Assembly: GCA_036345935.2 (NCBI GenBank) | Contig: JADWOT020000006.1 | Span: 20,228,967 to 20,292,966, forward strand | Reading direction: 5' to 3' | DNA length: 64,000 nucleotides | Source of the DNA: Taenia hydatigena | Lineage: Eukaryota; Platyhelminthes; Cestoda; Cyclophyllidea; Taeniidae | Shown: positions 9,568 to 20,028 of the stretch, one piece after another | How positions within the stretch are numbered: position 1 is the first letter of the stretch | Layout of the letters: each line of letters begins with the position of its first letter | The notes under the pieces: model-generated | The model's database searches: none | The model's input: the letters and a program-made list of their open reading frames with translations, nothing else | Told to the model about the DNA's origin: nothing | Translations under genes and position numbers: made by a program

Positions 9568-12500
9568 TGGACTGTAATTCCAGATAGGTGGTTTGGAGGT
9601 ACAAAAAGTCGAGAAGAATCCTAGTAGAGCAAAATGCTAACAAAGGTGAAGTAGGAATACAATTAGGATTTAGTACCAGGGTAGAACTTTTATTGTACAT
9701 TTTGCTGAATTCCTCCACTATCATCCATTTTCACCACATCTAAAGCAATGTTTTCTCAGTGAAAATGATTGATGAGCTCAATTGAAATTTGAAAGAAAAG
9801 CGCTGCGGTGTGGTTCTGACTTCCCTTTTCGATGGAGAATTGTCATTGTGGTCTACGTTCCTATCCTCCCGTCGTTCCCAACCCGATCAATTAGTGCAGG
9901 ATCGAGTCTATCGAAGTATTCACCAACACACCATCTCTAATTTATGATCCTTTCCAAAATAGGTCCAAAATACTTTTCCTTAAAAGCAAAAAGCCTAATC
10001 ATACCCATCTCTGTTCCTAACCCGCTTTTACGTCCCGCCCATCAACGGAAGCTAGTTGTCACTTGGCAACAGGTAGGTGGATCTCAGTCATGATTGTGTC
10101 TTCACCCACAGCAAGTAGGCAGCTTGTTAGTAACACCTCCGTCCGAATTATACCAATAAACACACATGTGGGCGGTGTTGTGGGGCCAAAGTGGTGGAAG
10201 TGTGCAGTTTGAGGACCTTATAGGGACAATTACTAGCATATCCAGTTCCATCAAAGTTGTAACAGCTAATAGAGCCATTTTTCATCACAAATCAGTCTAG
10301 CGAGCCAGTAAACAATTATCCTTAGATGTTTCCTTTTGTATTCTCCGTGGAGGGAGTGAAGAACTAATAGTTAGTCCCTAAAGTAAATTTTTATCTGTTT
10401 TCAACGCACGACATGTGCTATTCATTTGCCTTACTTCCACCATGATCGCCCAGTTGATATAAATATGGATCAGTCGACTTACTAGCCGCTTTAAATGCTA
10501 CAGAAAGCTGTTTTGGACACCGTTCTAACATTTTAGTTGTGTGTGTAACTCTTCTCTTCGATTACGGGCTACTTAGGAATCCGCTGTTGCACCAGTGCTG
10601 GTCGACCTGCCCCTTGGGACTTACTAGTGAATTCAAGTCCTCTACGCAAGTACTACTTATTCTGTCCGCGTATTTTCTTCTTTCCGCTTTACGAATGTCT
10701 TGGATTGCTGCGAGCCCAACTTTGATTTACTTACGCAATTAGCGATGCGAATTCCGCAATTGTTCTCAGATAATCGTGACACTGCTTGAATGCGATGCTT
10801 TCGTCTTTGTAAGACTCATGCCCAAGCTCCAGCTATTTATTTTGACTACTGCACCTCATCTAAATGACGCAACAGTTTTAGCATCATGTTGCATTGTATA
10901 GAGCAGGTAATCTAGGGTCACATCCATCATAACTCTACAAACCGGCAGTTTATGATCCGAGACTTCAACGTTACAGGGCATCAGCAGGTGGATGCATGTA
11001 ACGAGGCTCTACGTGCTGCAAGCCCTACAAAAACTGTTCCAATAAACTCTATTATGATTGCAAATCTTTTGCTTATAAAAGCGAGTTTTTGGGGCTGAAA
11101 AACAAATGTTTATTGTTTACTCTTTTAACCTATTCCTCTGGAGACTGTAAAATCGTTTATACGCTTATCCCTCTTTCAGCCTCCAAACACAGGCTCCAGA
11201 GTTAATCGAACGCTTTTGTATGTCCCCTTGGACAGAATTTGCTGGCGACCCACATTCCAAACACTGCAACCCTTTGTTTGCATAAACAATGAATTTTGTG
11301 GCCAACGGCTACTTTCAGTTTAACTCTTAGACCGGCAGACAATGAGAGTTATTTATGAAACGTATGATTACAATCTTTTCCTACAACCTTTTAATTTGAG
11401 CATTTTTCTTAACAACTTTAGCAGACCACTTTTATGCTTCTTTGATGACAAGCAAAGTTTTCTTCGATTTCAGAGTCATCGTGAAATCCAGTGCCACAGT
11501 CCGAATTTAAGATTAAGTAGGGTGCTGCAGCATATGGAGACTCCTCTTGAGACGAAAGAAGTCATAATAATCCGGAATAATATGCATTCTCGAAGTAGAG
11601 AAGGACCGAAGAACTACTAATATGACCCAGATGTGATACTATCCACCAGAAATAAAAAAAAACAGCTCTAAGTGCCTGTAAAACCAAAACAAAGAGAGAA
11701 CAAAGAAGTAGTGTAGTGTTCTGCTGCCGCTCTGTTTGAGCATCGTCTTTGGCGCTCCTCTTCGGTGACCTTCCACATCAGCCACTACACATGTGAACTA
11801 ACCGTAACAGTCATCGAATTTGCGTTCAATCGAGAAGATACCTGAACGCGACTTTATTGACTCCTCCCGGCAATTCTACCGTATCTGAAGTTTCAACCTA
11901 TTTAAGAACGGTATTGGAGGTTAGTGGGGATGGAGTTTCGCGTCCATTCCTTCTTGTCATTTCAGCTGCAATCATTGTTGTGCGACCATATTTTTTTGGC
12001 GTCCATCCTGCTAGTAGACAGCTGATGGAGGTATCGCATGATCCTTTAATTGACGCCTAGGTCTACGGAACCCCTTTCACTTTTCCAGAGAGGGGCGTCA
12101 TTTGTCATTTTTGCGTTTTTATGCGTGGTCCCCATAGCGGTCGCGCAGCTCCATGCCACTACCTGCGGGTAAGTAGACGAAGAGTTTGAGCAACGCCCCC
12201 ACGCCCTTGGGTATTGTTTTGTTCCCTTTTTCCAAAGCGATGGCTCACACAACCCAAAACCATTCCATCCTGAGGCTATCAGCACGGCCCTGTCATTGAG
12301 GTTACGAGTAAATGGACATCTGCATTATCTTTCACTTTGCTCTTCCTGGCAATTTGGCTAAGTCAAAGGAGTCATGCTGACACATCGCTTCCTAATCGTC
12401 TTTGTGTGGGCACATCGGTTCAAAACTGCGCTTACGTAATGGAAACTAGAGGGTTAATGGGCGTGGGCGTTGCATCCTGCTATTTTAATGCCCGCCCTGC

Positions 12501-13085
12501 TATCTCTAAATTAAGGCAATTATATCGCCCAATTTCCTCAAAATTACGGTTAAACTTGTGAAGCAGTGTAAAATGTAGCAAACTTATGGCAATGCGGGAT
12601 GTAGGCAAGGCAGAAGCAGTGTCACATGTAGGTCGTGCGTATTAAAATTTCAGGTCAAAGGAACGAATTGGATCGGTCGGAAGGAGTAACTTCGAACGCG
12701 ATCACAATTCGACTTATGCATTTCGAATGCCAAATTTTTAGGACATTTCTTTGGACTTACAATTACTTATACAGCATTGGTATTTTCGAATGGCTGTTAA
12801 TGTGTTCTTGGATGATAGATTGATTGCAACCAAACAGACATTTGGTAAGAAGCAAAGTGAACGTGAATGCATAAAAATGAGACTGGAGTTATACCTCGAA
12901 GACGGAATTGGTTGTCCCCAAATGATCTACTCACCAAACACTCACACCTCTGAAGTGCACACCACCTTATTCCCCGCTAGAATTTGCTTGTTTTAAGGGC
13001 AAAATGCAGACGCAATGTTTTCCTGCGATTTTTCAGTTGCCAAGGTCCAAACAGCAATTGCAGTTAAGATATATCCACATGGAGA
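9568..13085. other. Gene-poor stretch
   Basis: No exon chain, conserved domain, RNA gene or long repeat was recognised on either strand. Short frames (up to about 90 codons) have no protein-like composition. Confidence 0.45.
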
Positions 13086-13271
13086 CTTTCCAGTAGCCCT
13101 AAGGCTCACTCTACTTCGAAATACAGAATCTGCTCGAGTATCATGGGAATGGTTCGCGGGTGGGTAGTCTGACCTTCCAGTAGTCCCAAGCTCTCCTCTG
13201 CCTCGGCAATACGCATTCTACCCGAGTATTACATCTTCTTTCTTCTTCAAGGAAGACTCGGGGACCTGCAT
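13086..13271 (+). repeat. Dispersed repeat, copy 1 (with tandem partial duplication)
   Basis: The right part (13157-13271) carries the family landmarks in order: CCAGTAGTCCCAAG, then CGCATTCTACCCGAGTATT, a CTTCTTTCTTCTT tract, and GGAAGACTCGGGGACCTGCA. The left part (13086-13144) repeats the core (TTCCAGTAGCCCTAAGG through CTCGAGTATCA), so this locus holds two partly duplicated units in the same direction. The element is non-coding; no tRNA-like A or B box is obvious. Confidence 0.55.
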
Positions 13272-15239
13272 GTATCTTGCTGATCAGAAATATTTCTTAC
13301 AATGGTAAATGTTCAGAAAGAAAAGTATTTCTTATATCGCGCAATTATGCAGTTTTGTTTTCTTACTTAATGCAAATGTTTCGAAGCTGTGGTGTTATAT
13401 TGAGCCCACGAGGTTTTCTTTCGTTTTAATAAATTAGTGCAGTGAGTCACGTACACAATTCCACGCAAAATTACTCTGTGATTAGCATGATGTAGTACCT
13501 TGAGACTTTTACGAAGACAGAAGAAAATGTAACACATGGAAAAGTACGCATTACCGACGTATAGGAGAACTAAGTGTCCACCGCCATGGCCCAGAGGTCA
13601 TGTCGCTCGAAGATGATACATTGGCGGAACGACCTAAGAGGACTGTTACCGAGACCAAGAGTTGAACAAGCAAGTTTCTTATTGCAGTGCAATTAGGGCA
13701 GCCAAAACAGAGGTATCAAGCATGAGGCTTGCGAATAAAAAGAGCGTGAAAAATGGTTAACCTTTTGAGGTCGAATGCAATTAGTTTAGAGGAATGACCT
13801 TGAACAGGGCTATAGAGCTATGCCTCTCAAATGTAAAATTAAAGTGATTATTGAAGTGGACCTATGTAAAATAAGATGTTGAAATGTAAACCTGCAGTCC
13901 TTCCGTCATCACTGTTTCAGTTCCCATCACGTCGGCTTTATTAACTAGCTAATCAGTCCAGGCGTTCCTGTGCTGTCTACGTGAAGGAATTAAAGAACAT
14001 GTCAGTGGTCTCCAAAGCATATTTTCACCTGCTGTCAAGGCATGGCACGCGACACTCATTTGCCCAGCTTCCTCCCAGATCCGTCCAGTGGTTATAGGCG
14101 CAAATCAATCAGCTCACCATTCGCTTTGCCTATGCTTAGAATCTGTTTTAAAAAGTCTTTTGGCACTTAGTCGGTTATATAACTCTCGAATTTAATAACA
14201 AACTACTTAAGGCTCCTCTCTTGTATCTCCACCCGTCAGCCTGTCCTCCAGATCATGCTAGTTGCTCCAAGCCCTTCTAAAGCAAATGCTACATATTCTG
14301 CTTAAGTTTTTCTGCCTTTTTTCCCATTCAGTAAAGTATCCGAGTGTCACGAGTCTGATCTCAATTTACTTTCATCTCTGGCATCGTATCCTCCTGCTGA
14401 AATAGTAGATCAGCTTGAATGTGACGCATCCAGCTTTGTGGGACGCATTGCCAGATTCTAGTTGTTTAGGCAAAGTACTGCCGCGCGGTTCCATCTGTTG
14501 CATCGTCTTTTTACAGCTTTGGAATCGAGATTCAATACCTAAAGTACAAGGGTTCTAAATGAATTCGTTGGACCTATGCAAACCATAGACGTTCAAATTC
14601 TTCAAGATGCTTTAGCCACCTGGCGCCATAATGCCAATAGAAATTTGCGACTAAGTGACATTAGACACCACTAAGCGAAATTCGACCTCCCTTTTTAGGT
14701 GAATCTGGTAACTCTTACCTACTCTGCTTTGCTGTAATGTGAATATAAGGGGGCCTTTTAATTGGGGTTTTCACACTACAAGAACCGTTACCAACTTTCA
14801 TTTTATCAATTATGTGAAGCATTGATTAAATTACCATACTACTTTACCCTTTAGTCCCTTAAAGCTTGAAGATCAGAATTTAATGCATCGTCAGCACAGA
14901 AATGCGCAACTGGAAAAAACCACTTAGCTGATTCTGCTCGTGTGTACACCCCACTCCGCTGTTTTCTTTGTACACACTGAGAAGTCCAGACCATTCAGCA
15001 CAAGTTCAACTTAATGTCTGTCGCCGATAATGCCACTTTCTCAAAGGCACCAGGAAAAAATGCTTCCTTCCAATGTTATTTAAACTGTGATTACCCTCTA
15101 AGCAGCTCTATGTACCGCAGTCCGCTAATTTGTTGTCTAGCCATGGCGCATAGGTCAAAACTGAAGCTGTTTAATGTAAAAACGCCCAAACATTCGCCTT
15201 CCAGAATATACATTTGAAATACCATCATACCACAGAAAG
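13272..15239. other. No gene recognised
   Basis: AT-rich intergenic sequence downstream of the kinase gene (which is transcribed leftward into this side). I see no exon, repeat or RNA that I can support. Confidence 0.45.
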
Positions 15240-15245
15240 TTTATT
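15240..15245 (-). terminator. Poly(A) signal AATAAA of the PIM-like kinase gene
   Basis: The minus strand reads AATAAA about 105 nt after the kinase stop codon, which fits a polyadenylation hexamer for that transcript. Confidence 0.55.
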
Positions 15246-15349
15246 TGGAATAGTCAGGTGCCTCCTATTGTTCTGTAATATACATAAAACAAATTAGATT
15301 TGTCCTAATATAATTAAATAATTGTAGCAACTTGCGTCACAATAAACAT

Positions 15350-16327
15350 TTAAAGAACCCGTGTAGATACGCATATATGTTCGTCTGATTGAAAAGCATT
15401 CGTGCTGAAACTGACGCAGAGTTGGTTTGGAGTGAGAAAAGGGTGCGCAGAAAGGCGCTGGAAACTTGGCCGGCACTGAGGTTTTCTGTGAAGACATGAG
15501 ATCAAAAAATCCTTGGCCTTAAGAGATAGATACGGACCTGAACTCTGCCATTTCGGCTTGTCCTCCATTTGGTAGAGTGACTTATTTCGAGCATCTCTTT
15601 CCCAAGTAGTGTTTAAGTCTTCGGGATATGCCGGTTGCATACGATATGAATTGAATGGATTCTCGAATGGGAATTTTTTGCACAAAAGAACAAAAGCCGT
15701 CACTCCGACAGACCAAACTTCACTGGCTGGCGTCCAGGGTCGCTGGTGAATCAATACTTCGGGTGGAGTGTATGCTGGTGTGCAGCCAAGTGATTTGCAA
15801 TTCTGTGCTGGCAATTCGTGCGATATAATTTCATTGGCAATGTTGAAGTCCAGTAATTTTATCTGATTCTTCCTTCGGTGGATAAGAATGTTGTCTGGCT
15901 TGATGTCGCAATGAAGCACATTCAAGTCGTGGATTTGTTGCAAAGTATTAATGGTCTCATGCAATACCCAAGCGATTGACGATTCCGTGAGAAATCCATC
16001 ATTGCTAAGTATCTCCTGAGTTAGTCTGGTGTATCCTAACGAAATCAAATCCTCAAGGACTATAACATGTTGATTTTCCACAGCGTCGAAAAAGTGGTCA
16101 ATCATTTTGACGCAGCCATTCACGCTCTGTACCTTTTTCAAAAAATAGGCTTCCCTGAGTAAAACTTCGTCACCTCCTGAGCGTATATGCGCAAACATAC
16201 CAGGCACCGTACTTTCCGCGTCATAACATTTCAAAACAACGCGTAAACCATCCCGTTTCCGGATAGCCCGAAGAACTCGGGAGCATAGACCACCCGCTAT
16301 GGGCTCGATGACATCGAAATCATCCAT
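15350..16327 (-). CDS. PIM-like Ser/Thr protein kinase, 325 aa, single exon
   Basis: An uninterrupted frame of 325 codons encodes one kinase domain. Visible are the beta-3 lysine K33 (VVLKC), an alpha-C glutamate at E54 or E59, the catalytic loop HCDIKPDNIL (139-148; D141, K143, N146), metal-binding D160 in DFN, a PPE motif (188-190) and the F-helix ASEVWSVGV. The pattern GCTPAYTPPEV and PFEN near the F-G region recall PIM kinases (CAMK-like). Three features are odd: the glycine loop has lost its first and third glycines (IAGGLCSRV), HRD is HCD, and DFG is DFN. K, both catalytic Asp and the Asn remain, so activity is plausible. The start at 16327 was chosen as the only nearby ATG (SISMDDFDV). 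No intron is seen, so a retrocopy origin is possible. Confidence 0.88.
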   Translation of the reverse strand: MDDFDVIEPIAGGLCSRVLRAIRKRDGLRVVLKCYDAESTVPGMFAHIRSGGDEVLLREAYFLKKVQSVNGCVKMIDHFFDAVENQHVIVLEDLISLGYTRLTQEILSNDGFLTESSIAWVLHETINTLQQIHDLNVLHCDIKPDNILIHRRKNQIKLLDFNIANEIISHELPAQNCKSLGCTPAYTPPEVLIHQRPWTPASEVWSVGVTAFVLLCKKFPFENPFNSYRMQPAYPEDLNTTWERDARNKSLYQMEDKPKWQSSGPYLSLKAKDFLISCLHRKPQCRPSFQRLSAHPFLTPNQLCVSFSTNAFQSDEHICVSTRVL

Positions 16328-16730
16328 ACTTATTGAATATGTGCGAAGGTTACTAATCGGCGTTTGCAAGTGCAGTAAATCAAGTAGAGGAGAATAACAA
16401 AAACACTTAGAATTTGAATTAAAAACATATCAATGGCAAATATGGTTGATACGATTTCAAAACAGAGGTCTAAGGCTATTTGGCTTCAAGAATATGTCCA
16501 AAGCTGATTTCGCAGACGATCGGAAAATATTATTACCTAACTCGTATCAAGCGACCAAGACCTTTTGGAACTACATGGATCGTAATAAGTTTCCTTGTCT
16601 TATATAATTTCCAGTAGTGCTTGAATCTGTCCCGGGCTTTGTTTTCAAACTGTGCTTTGTTTACCACGGGTAAAAAATTTATCTTGCAACTAAGAGTAAT
16701 GCTGCAATGTTTATAGGCATTAAATTAAGC

Positions 16731-16887
16731 TGTAATGCTTTGTTTGTTTGGACTACTGGCTTTTGTAAGGCTGCGTTGGCTTGCCTCCGGGACATGCTAA
16801 AAGTTCAGTTCCTCCGTTTGTTGAATGTATGTATTCTACCCCAGCATTCTGCCTTTTTATGCCTCAAGGAAGCTTTAAAACGTTGCA
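16731..16887 (+). repeat. Dispersed repeat, copy 2
   Basis: Reads TGTAATGCTTTGTTTG at the left, GGCTGCGTTGGCTTGCC and CCTCCGGGACATGC in the middle, TTGAATGTATGTATTCTACC, CAGCATTCTGCC and CCTCAAGGAAGC at the right. Compared with copy 3 it lacks about 25 nt of the CAGGGTCACAGAGGTG segment. The 125-codon open frame that overlaps it is not a gene. Confidence 0.7.
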
Positions 16888-17484
16888 TAAAGTACACTGC
16901 ATTGACAAAAATTGCTCTTTTATTAATAAATAGACAAAAATGCCTTCAGCTGATTAGTGCTATCCTGGAAAGAAACGTTCTGATACAAGTAGATTGCTTG
17001 TTTGCTTTTAGAGCAGACACATTATTTTGTAAGTCCACTTGCCGCTTCCTTTTAAAAAAGTTCTACAGTTTAAATCTGATCTAGACAGTGGGTAGCAAAT
17101 ATATTATTTGCCTACAGGTGTAGCGAAAGTCTACGGGCACGACCAAGAGTTTGTTCCGTCAGATAAAGAAAAGCCTGCTCGCCAAATGTGTGATTTAGAA
17201 TTCAAATAGCCCTTTGTTAGAACACTTATCTGATGCTAAAGACGTTCAATAAAATGTGAAATTCGATGCAACGTTAGAGCGACTTGCCTTATTCTTCCCT
17301 TTTTTCAAATGCCTTCATAATTAAATGCTGCTACTCCTGAGGCCAAATTATTTGTTTCCCGCAAATGTACACTGTAAATTTGCCTTTCAAGCCACCCTCA
17401 TTTATCTTTCAGTTAATTGCTTAAACGTATTTAAAATTTGAAGCAAGATAAGGGCAAGCTGTAAGTGTAATACTTATGTGTAGA

Positions 17485-17921
17485 GGGTTCCTCCTCCCCC
17501 TCCTGGTTACCCTTGCCAGCAGAAGTCTGAGTGCGTTTGGACATCTTTACTGTTATAAGGGTGACAAATACAGTTAGGCGACTAATGGGGGTTCAGGCCG
17601 AGGGTCCGTCACGTTCCAAGGAGTCTCCGCGTTCCTCCGTCACGTGGTTTAAATTGACTTCCCGCCTCTGGCCTACAAAGCACATTTAAAGAATTAAATA
17701 TTACATATGTTCTCTAACTGCGCTTTGTAGGCCAGAGGCGGGACAACAATTTGCACCTGGTCGCGGAGTGGCGGGGTGATTCCTAGGAGCGCGACTTATT
17801 CCCGTTCTGAACTCTCCTACAAGATATCTCTGTACCCTGTCTCTCACTCGTAATAAAGATGCCGAAACGTGTTCCGACTTCTGACAATAAGGGTGGTGAG
17901 AGGGAAGAGGAGGAAGAGACC
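17485..17921. mobile_element. Foldback (long imperfect palindrome) element, about 437 bp
   Basis: The two halves are reverse complements of each other. The inner arms 17661-17681 and 17722-17742 are a perfect 21-bp inverted repeat (starting CCCGCCTCTGG) around a 40-nt AT-rich loop. The outer arms also pair: GACATCTTTAC at 17530-17540 against GTAATAAAGATGCC near 17850-17863, AGAAGTCT at 17521-17528 against ACTTCTG at 17877-17883, and the pyrimidine-rich CCTCCTCC tract near 17490 against GGAAGAGGAGGAAGAG near 17903. There is no open frame and no clear target-site duplication. It could be a MITE/foldback transposon or two inverted copies of one short element. Confidence 0.7.
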
Positions 17922-17993
17922 TTTTTCTCTGGGATTATATTAGGCAAAATGTTTCATTAAATTAACTGAGAAATTTGAGTAAACTTAAAGACA

Positions 17994-18187
17994 CCACTGT
18001 AATACTTCGTTTGTTCGGATTGCTGGTTTCTGTCAGGGTCACAGAGGTGCCCATATTGCCCCAGCTGCGTCGGCTGATCTCCGGGCCATGCCAGCGACTC
18101 ATTTCCCTCTGACTGCTACATATATATATATTCCACCATAGTATTCTGCCTTCTTTTGCCTTCAAAGGAGCCTCGGGGCGCTGCAAC
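17994..18187 (+). repeat. Dispersed repeat, copy 3 (best full-length copy)
   Basis: Reads from TGTAATACTTCGTTTG through CAGGGTCACAGAGGTGCCCA, CAGCTGCGTCGGCTG, CCGGGCCATGCCAG and a short TA run to TTCCACCATAGTATTCTGCC and the 3' end CCTCGGGGCGCTGCAAC. It is about 190 bp, non-coding, with a GC-rich head and a TA microsatellite of about six units in the middle. It serves as the reference for the other copies. Confidence 0.78.
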
Positions 18188-20028
18188 CAGAGCTTATGTA
18201 AATCTGGTAGGATGACCTCCTTTTATGAGTGAAAAAAAGGGAAGCAGCTTTATTTATATGTGGTAATCAGATATTTAATTGTTTCTATGCGGGCACTGAA
18301 TTATTTGTATTAAAACTTCACGAATGTTGTTAATGCTTAACCGACGGATGACCTTGAAGCGTGGCAACGCCAGGGAACCGAGCACGGGCGTAGTCCTCTC
18401 AGGCGCAAAACTGTTATCGGTGCAACGTGGGTAGTCTAGTTATGCTTACTAGTTCCGGGTCTACGCACTTGAACAAGTTCAGGAATTTCGACCAAGTAGT
18501 CTGAATCAATGCAAGATCCTGGGGTACGATTCGGGAACATCCTTCTCGGTTTCCTCGAAGTAACGTTGTCGGTTTTGGAACGACTTGGTTCTGCTGACCT
18601 ATCAATTGTCTCAAACTCCGTCTTGCTTTACTGACTATGTCAAAGTGCTTCTCAACAAGATCCCTGCCACGTCAAATTAGCGACTCTTCGTAGCTTTCGA
18701 ATGCAGCATCCGACTCCCCGAGGTTCTAATCACCTGTCAAGCAAATCCACAACGCTGTAAGAGACGACTACTTTTCGGCGTTGCTCATGTACAGTCCTGT
18801 GATTTAGTGTCTGCAAAGACTAAATACAGTCCAACGGTTGCCTATGCCGGGAAAGCTTTAATTTGTGTATTTTGGGATCCATGCAGCGCTTTCGGGGCCA
18901 AGTGAAGTATATTAAGGAGAGGGGGGGGGGGGGGGGAGCTGCTCGGCGATACTCATACAGCACACGATTTTCCCTCACATCGGTTTGGCACAGCCGTGAT
19001 CGCAGCTTCTAGTGATACTTGCTTGAGAAACTAGTGCATAATGCATGCGAAGAAAAGACAACGACGAAGAGGGCAGCATCTGGTTAATGCCCTCTGTTGC
19101 CGTATTCAGCAACCAAGTCTACAGAGGCTCCGCCACCGCAAACGCGTCAAGTGGGTCCGCCTTCTCCGGCGGCCAGTGTCAATCCTCTCCCTACTTTTCC
19201 CTGGCATCAAATACGCAGTAAACTCTTTCCATCCACGCAATCAGGTCGGAAATGAGTAATAATTCCTCACATTCAGCTGATGGCTGATAAAGATCAAAAG
19301 CTTCTAAGAGGGGAATTCAGAGGCGTCTAAAGGTGGGGCACTGTCCGAAGGCTTTGTACACCCATAAGAGACCAAGTCACAAGCAGCGAAAAGCAAGATC
19401 AATGCGGTTATGTTGACTGGGGAACCTAGTGGCCGATTCCAGAAAAGATGGAATAAGGGTTTGTTCGTGCTCAAGTAGATCCCCTGTTCATCACCCCTTA
19501 CTTCACCCATGCTTGCCACAAGTCCAAACGCTTCCCAATGGTAGTAATATTAACTGGTAGTTCTATTTAGGAAATGTGCACGCGTCCAGTCTAAAAGGCA
19601 AAATTAAGTTATTCACCACAAACCTCCTCCTTGGCGACTACCATAGTCTACCTTGAATTAAACGCCATTTTCGAGTAAGATCAGAGGTTTACACTTGTAT
19701 TAACGAGAAATTCTGACAAGAAGCAGTCAATAATACCCCGAAACATCAGAATTCTCTGAAAGGCTTCTCGTCATAACCACATTCCGCATTTACAGCACCC
19801 TCGCATCACAACAGTGACCCTGAGTTTCACAGCCAATGTACCAATAGTCTAGCAGGATTGATTCTAATTTAACCAATCACTTCATTGCAGCTATGCTATT
19901 CGTGCCAACTGTGCTTCGGAAGTGTATGTGTACATAATCGACATTTGCGACGATTTTCTCCTTATTCTGTAGCTAGAAGAGTTATTGAGCACCATGCGCT
20001 ACATTTTAGTGCATGGGTATTTAAAGAT
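18188..20028. other. Region upstream of SPEN; G16 tract
   Basis: No gene recognised. A run of sixteen G lies at 18921-18936, preceded by GGAGA. The interval presumably includes the SPEN promoter and 5' UTR. The SPEN start region is also open upstream of the chosen ATG, so a longer N-terminus or a 5' exon cannot be excluded. Confidence 0.4.

Noticed and set aside
16707..17084. 125-codon plus-strand frame
   Set aside because: It overlaps repeat copy 2 and has no protein-like conservation.
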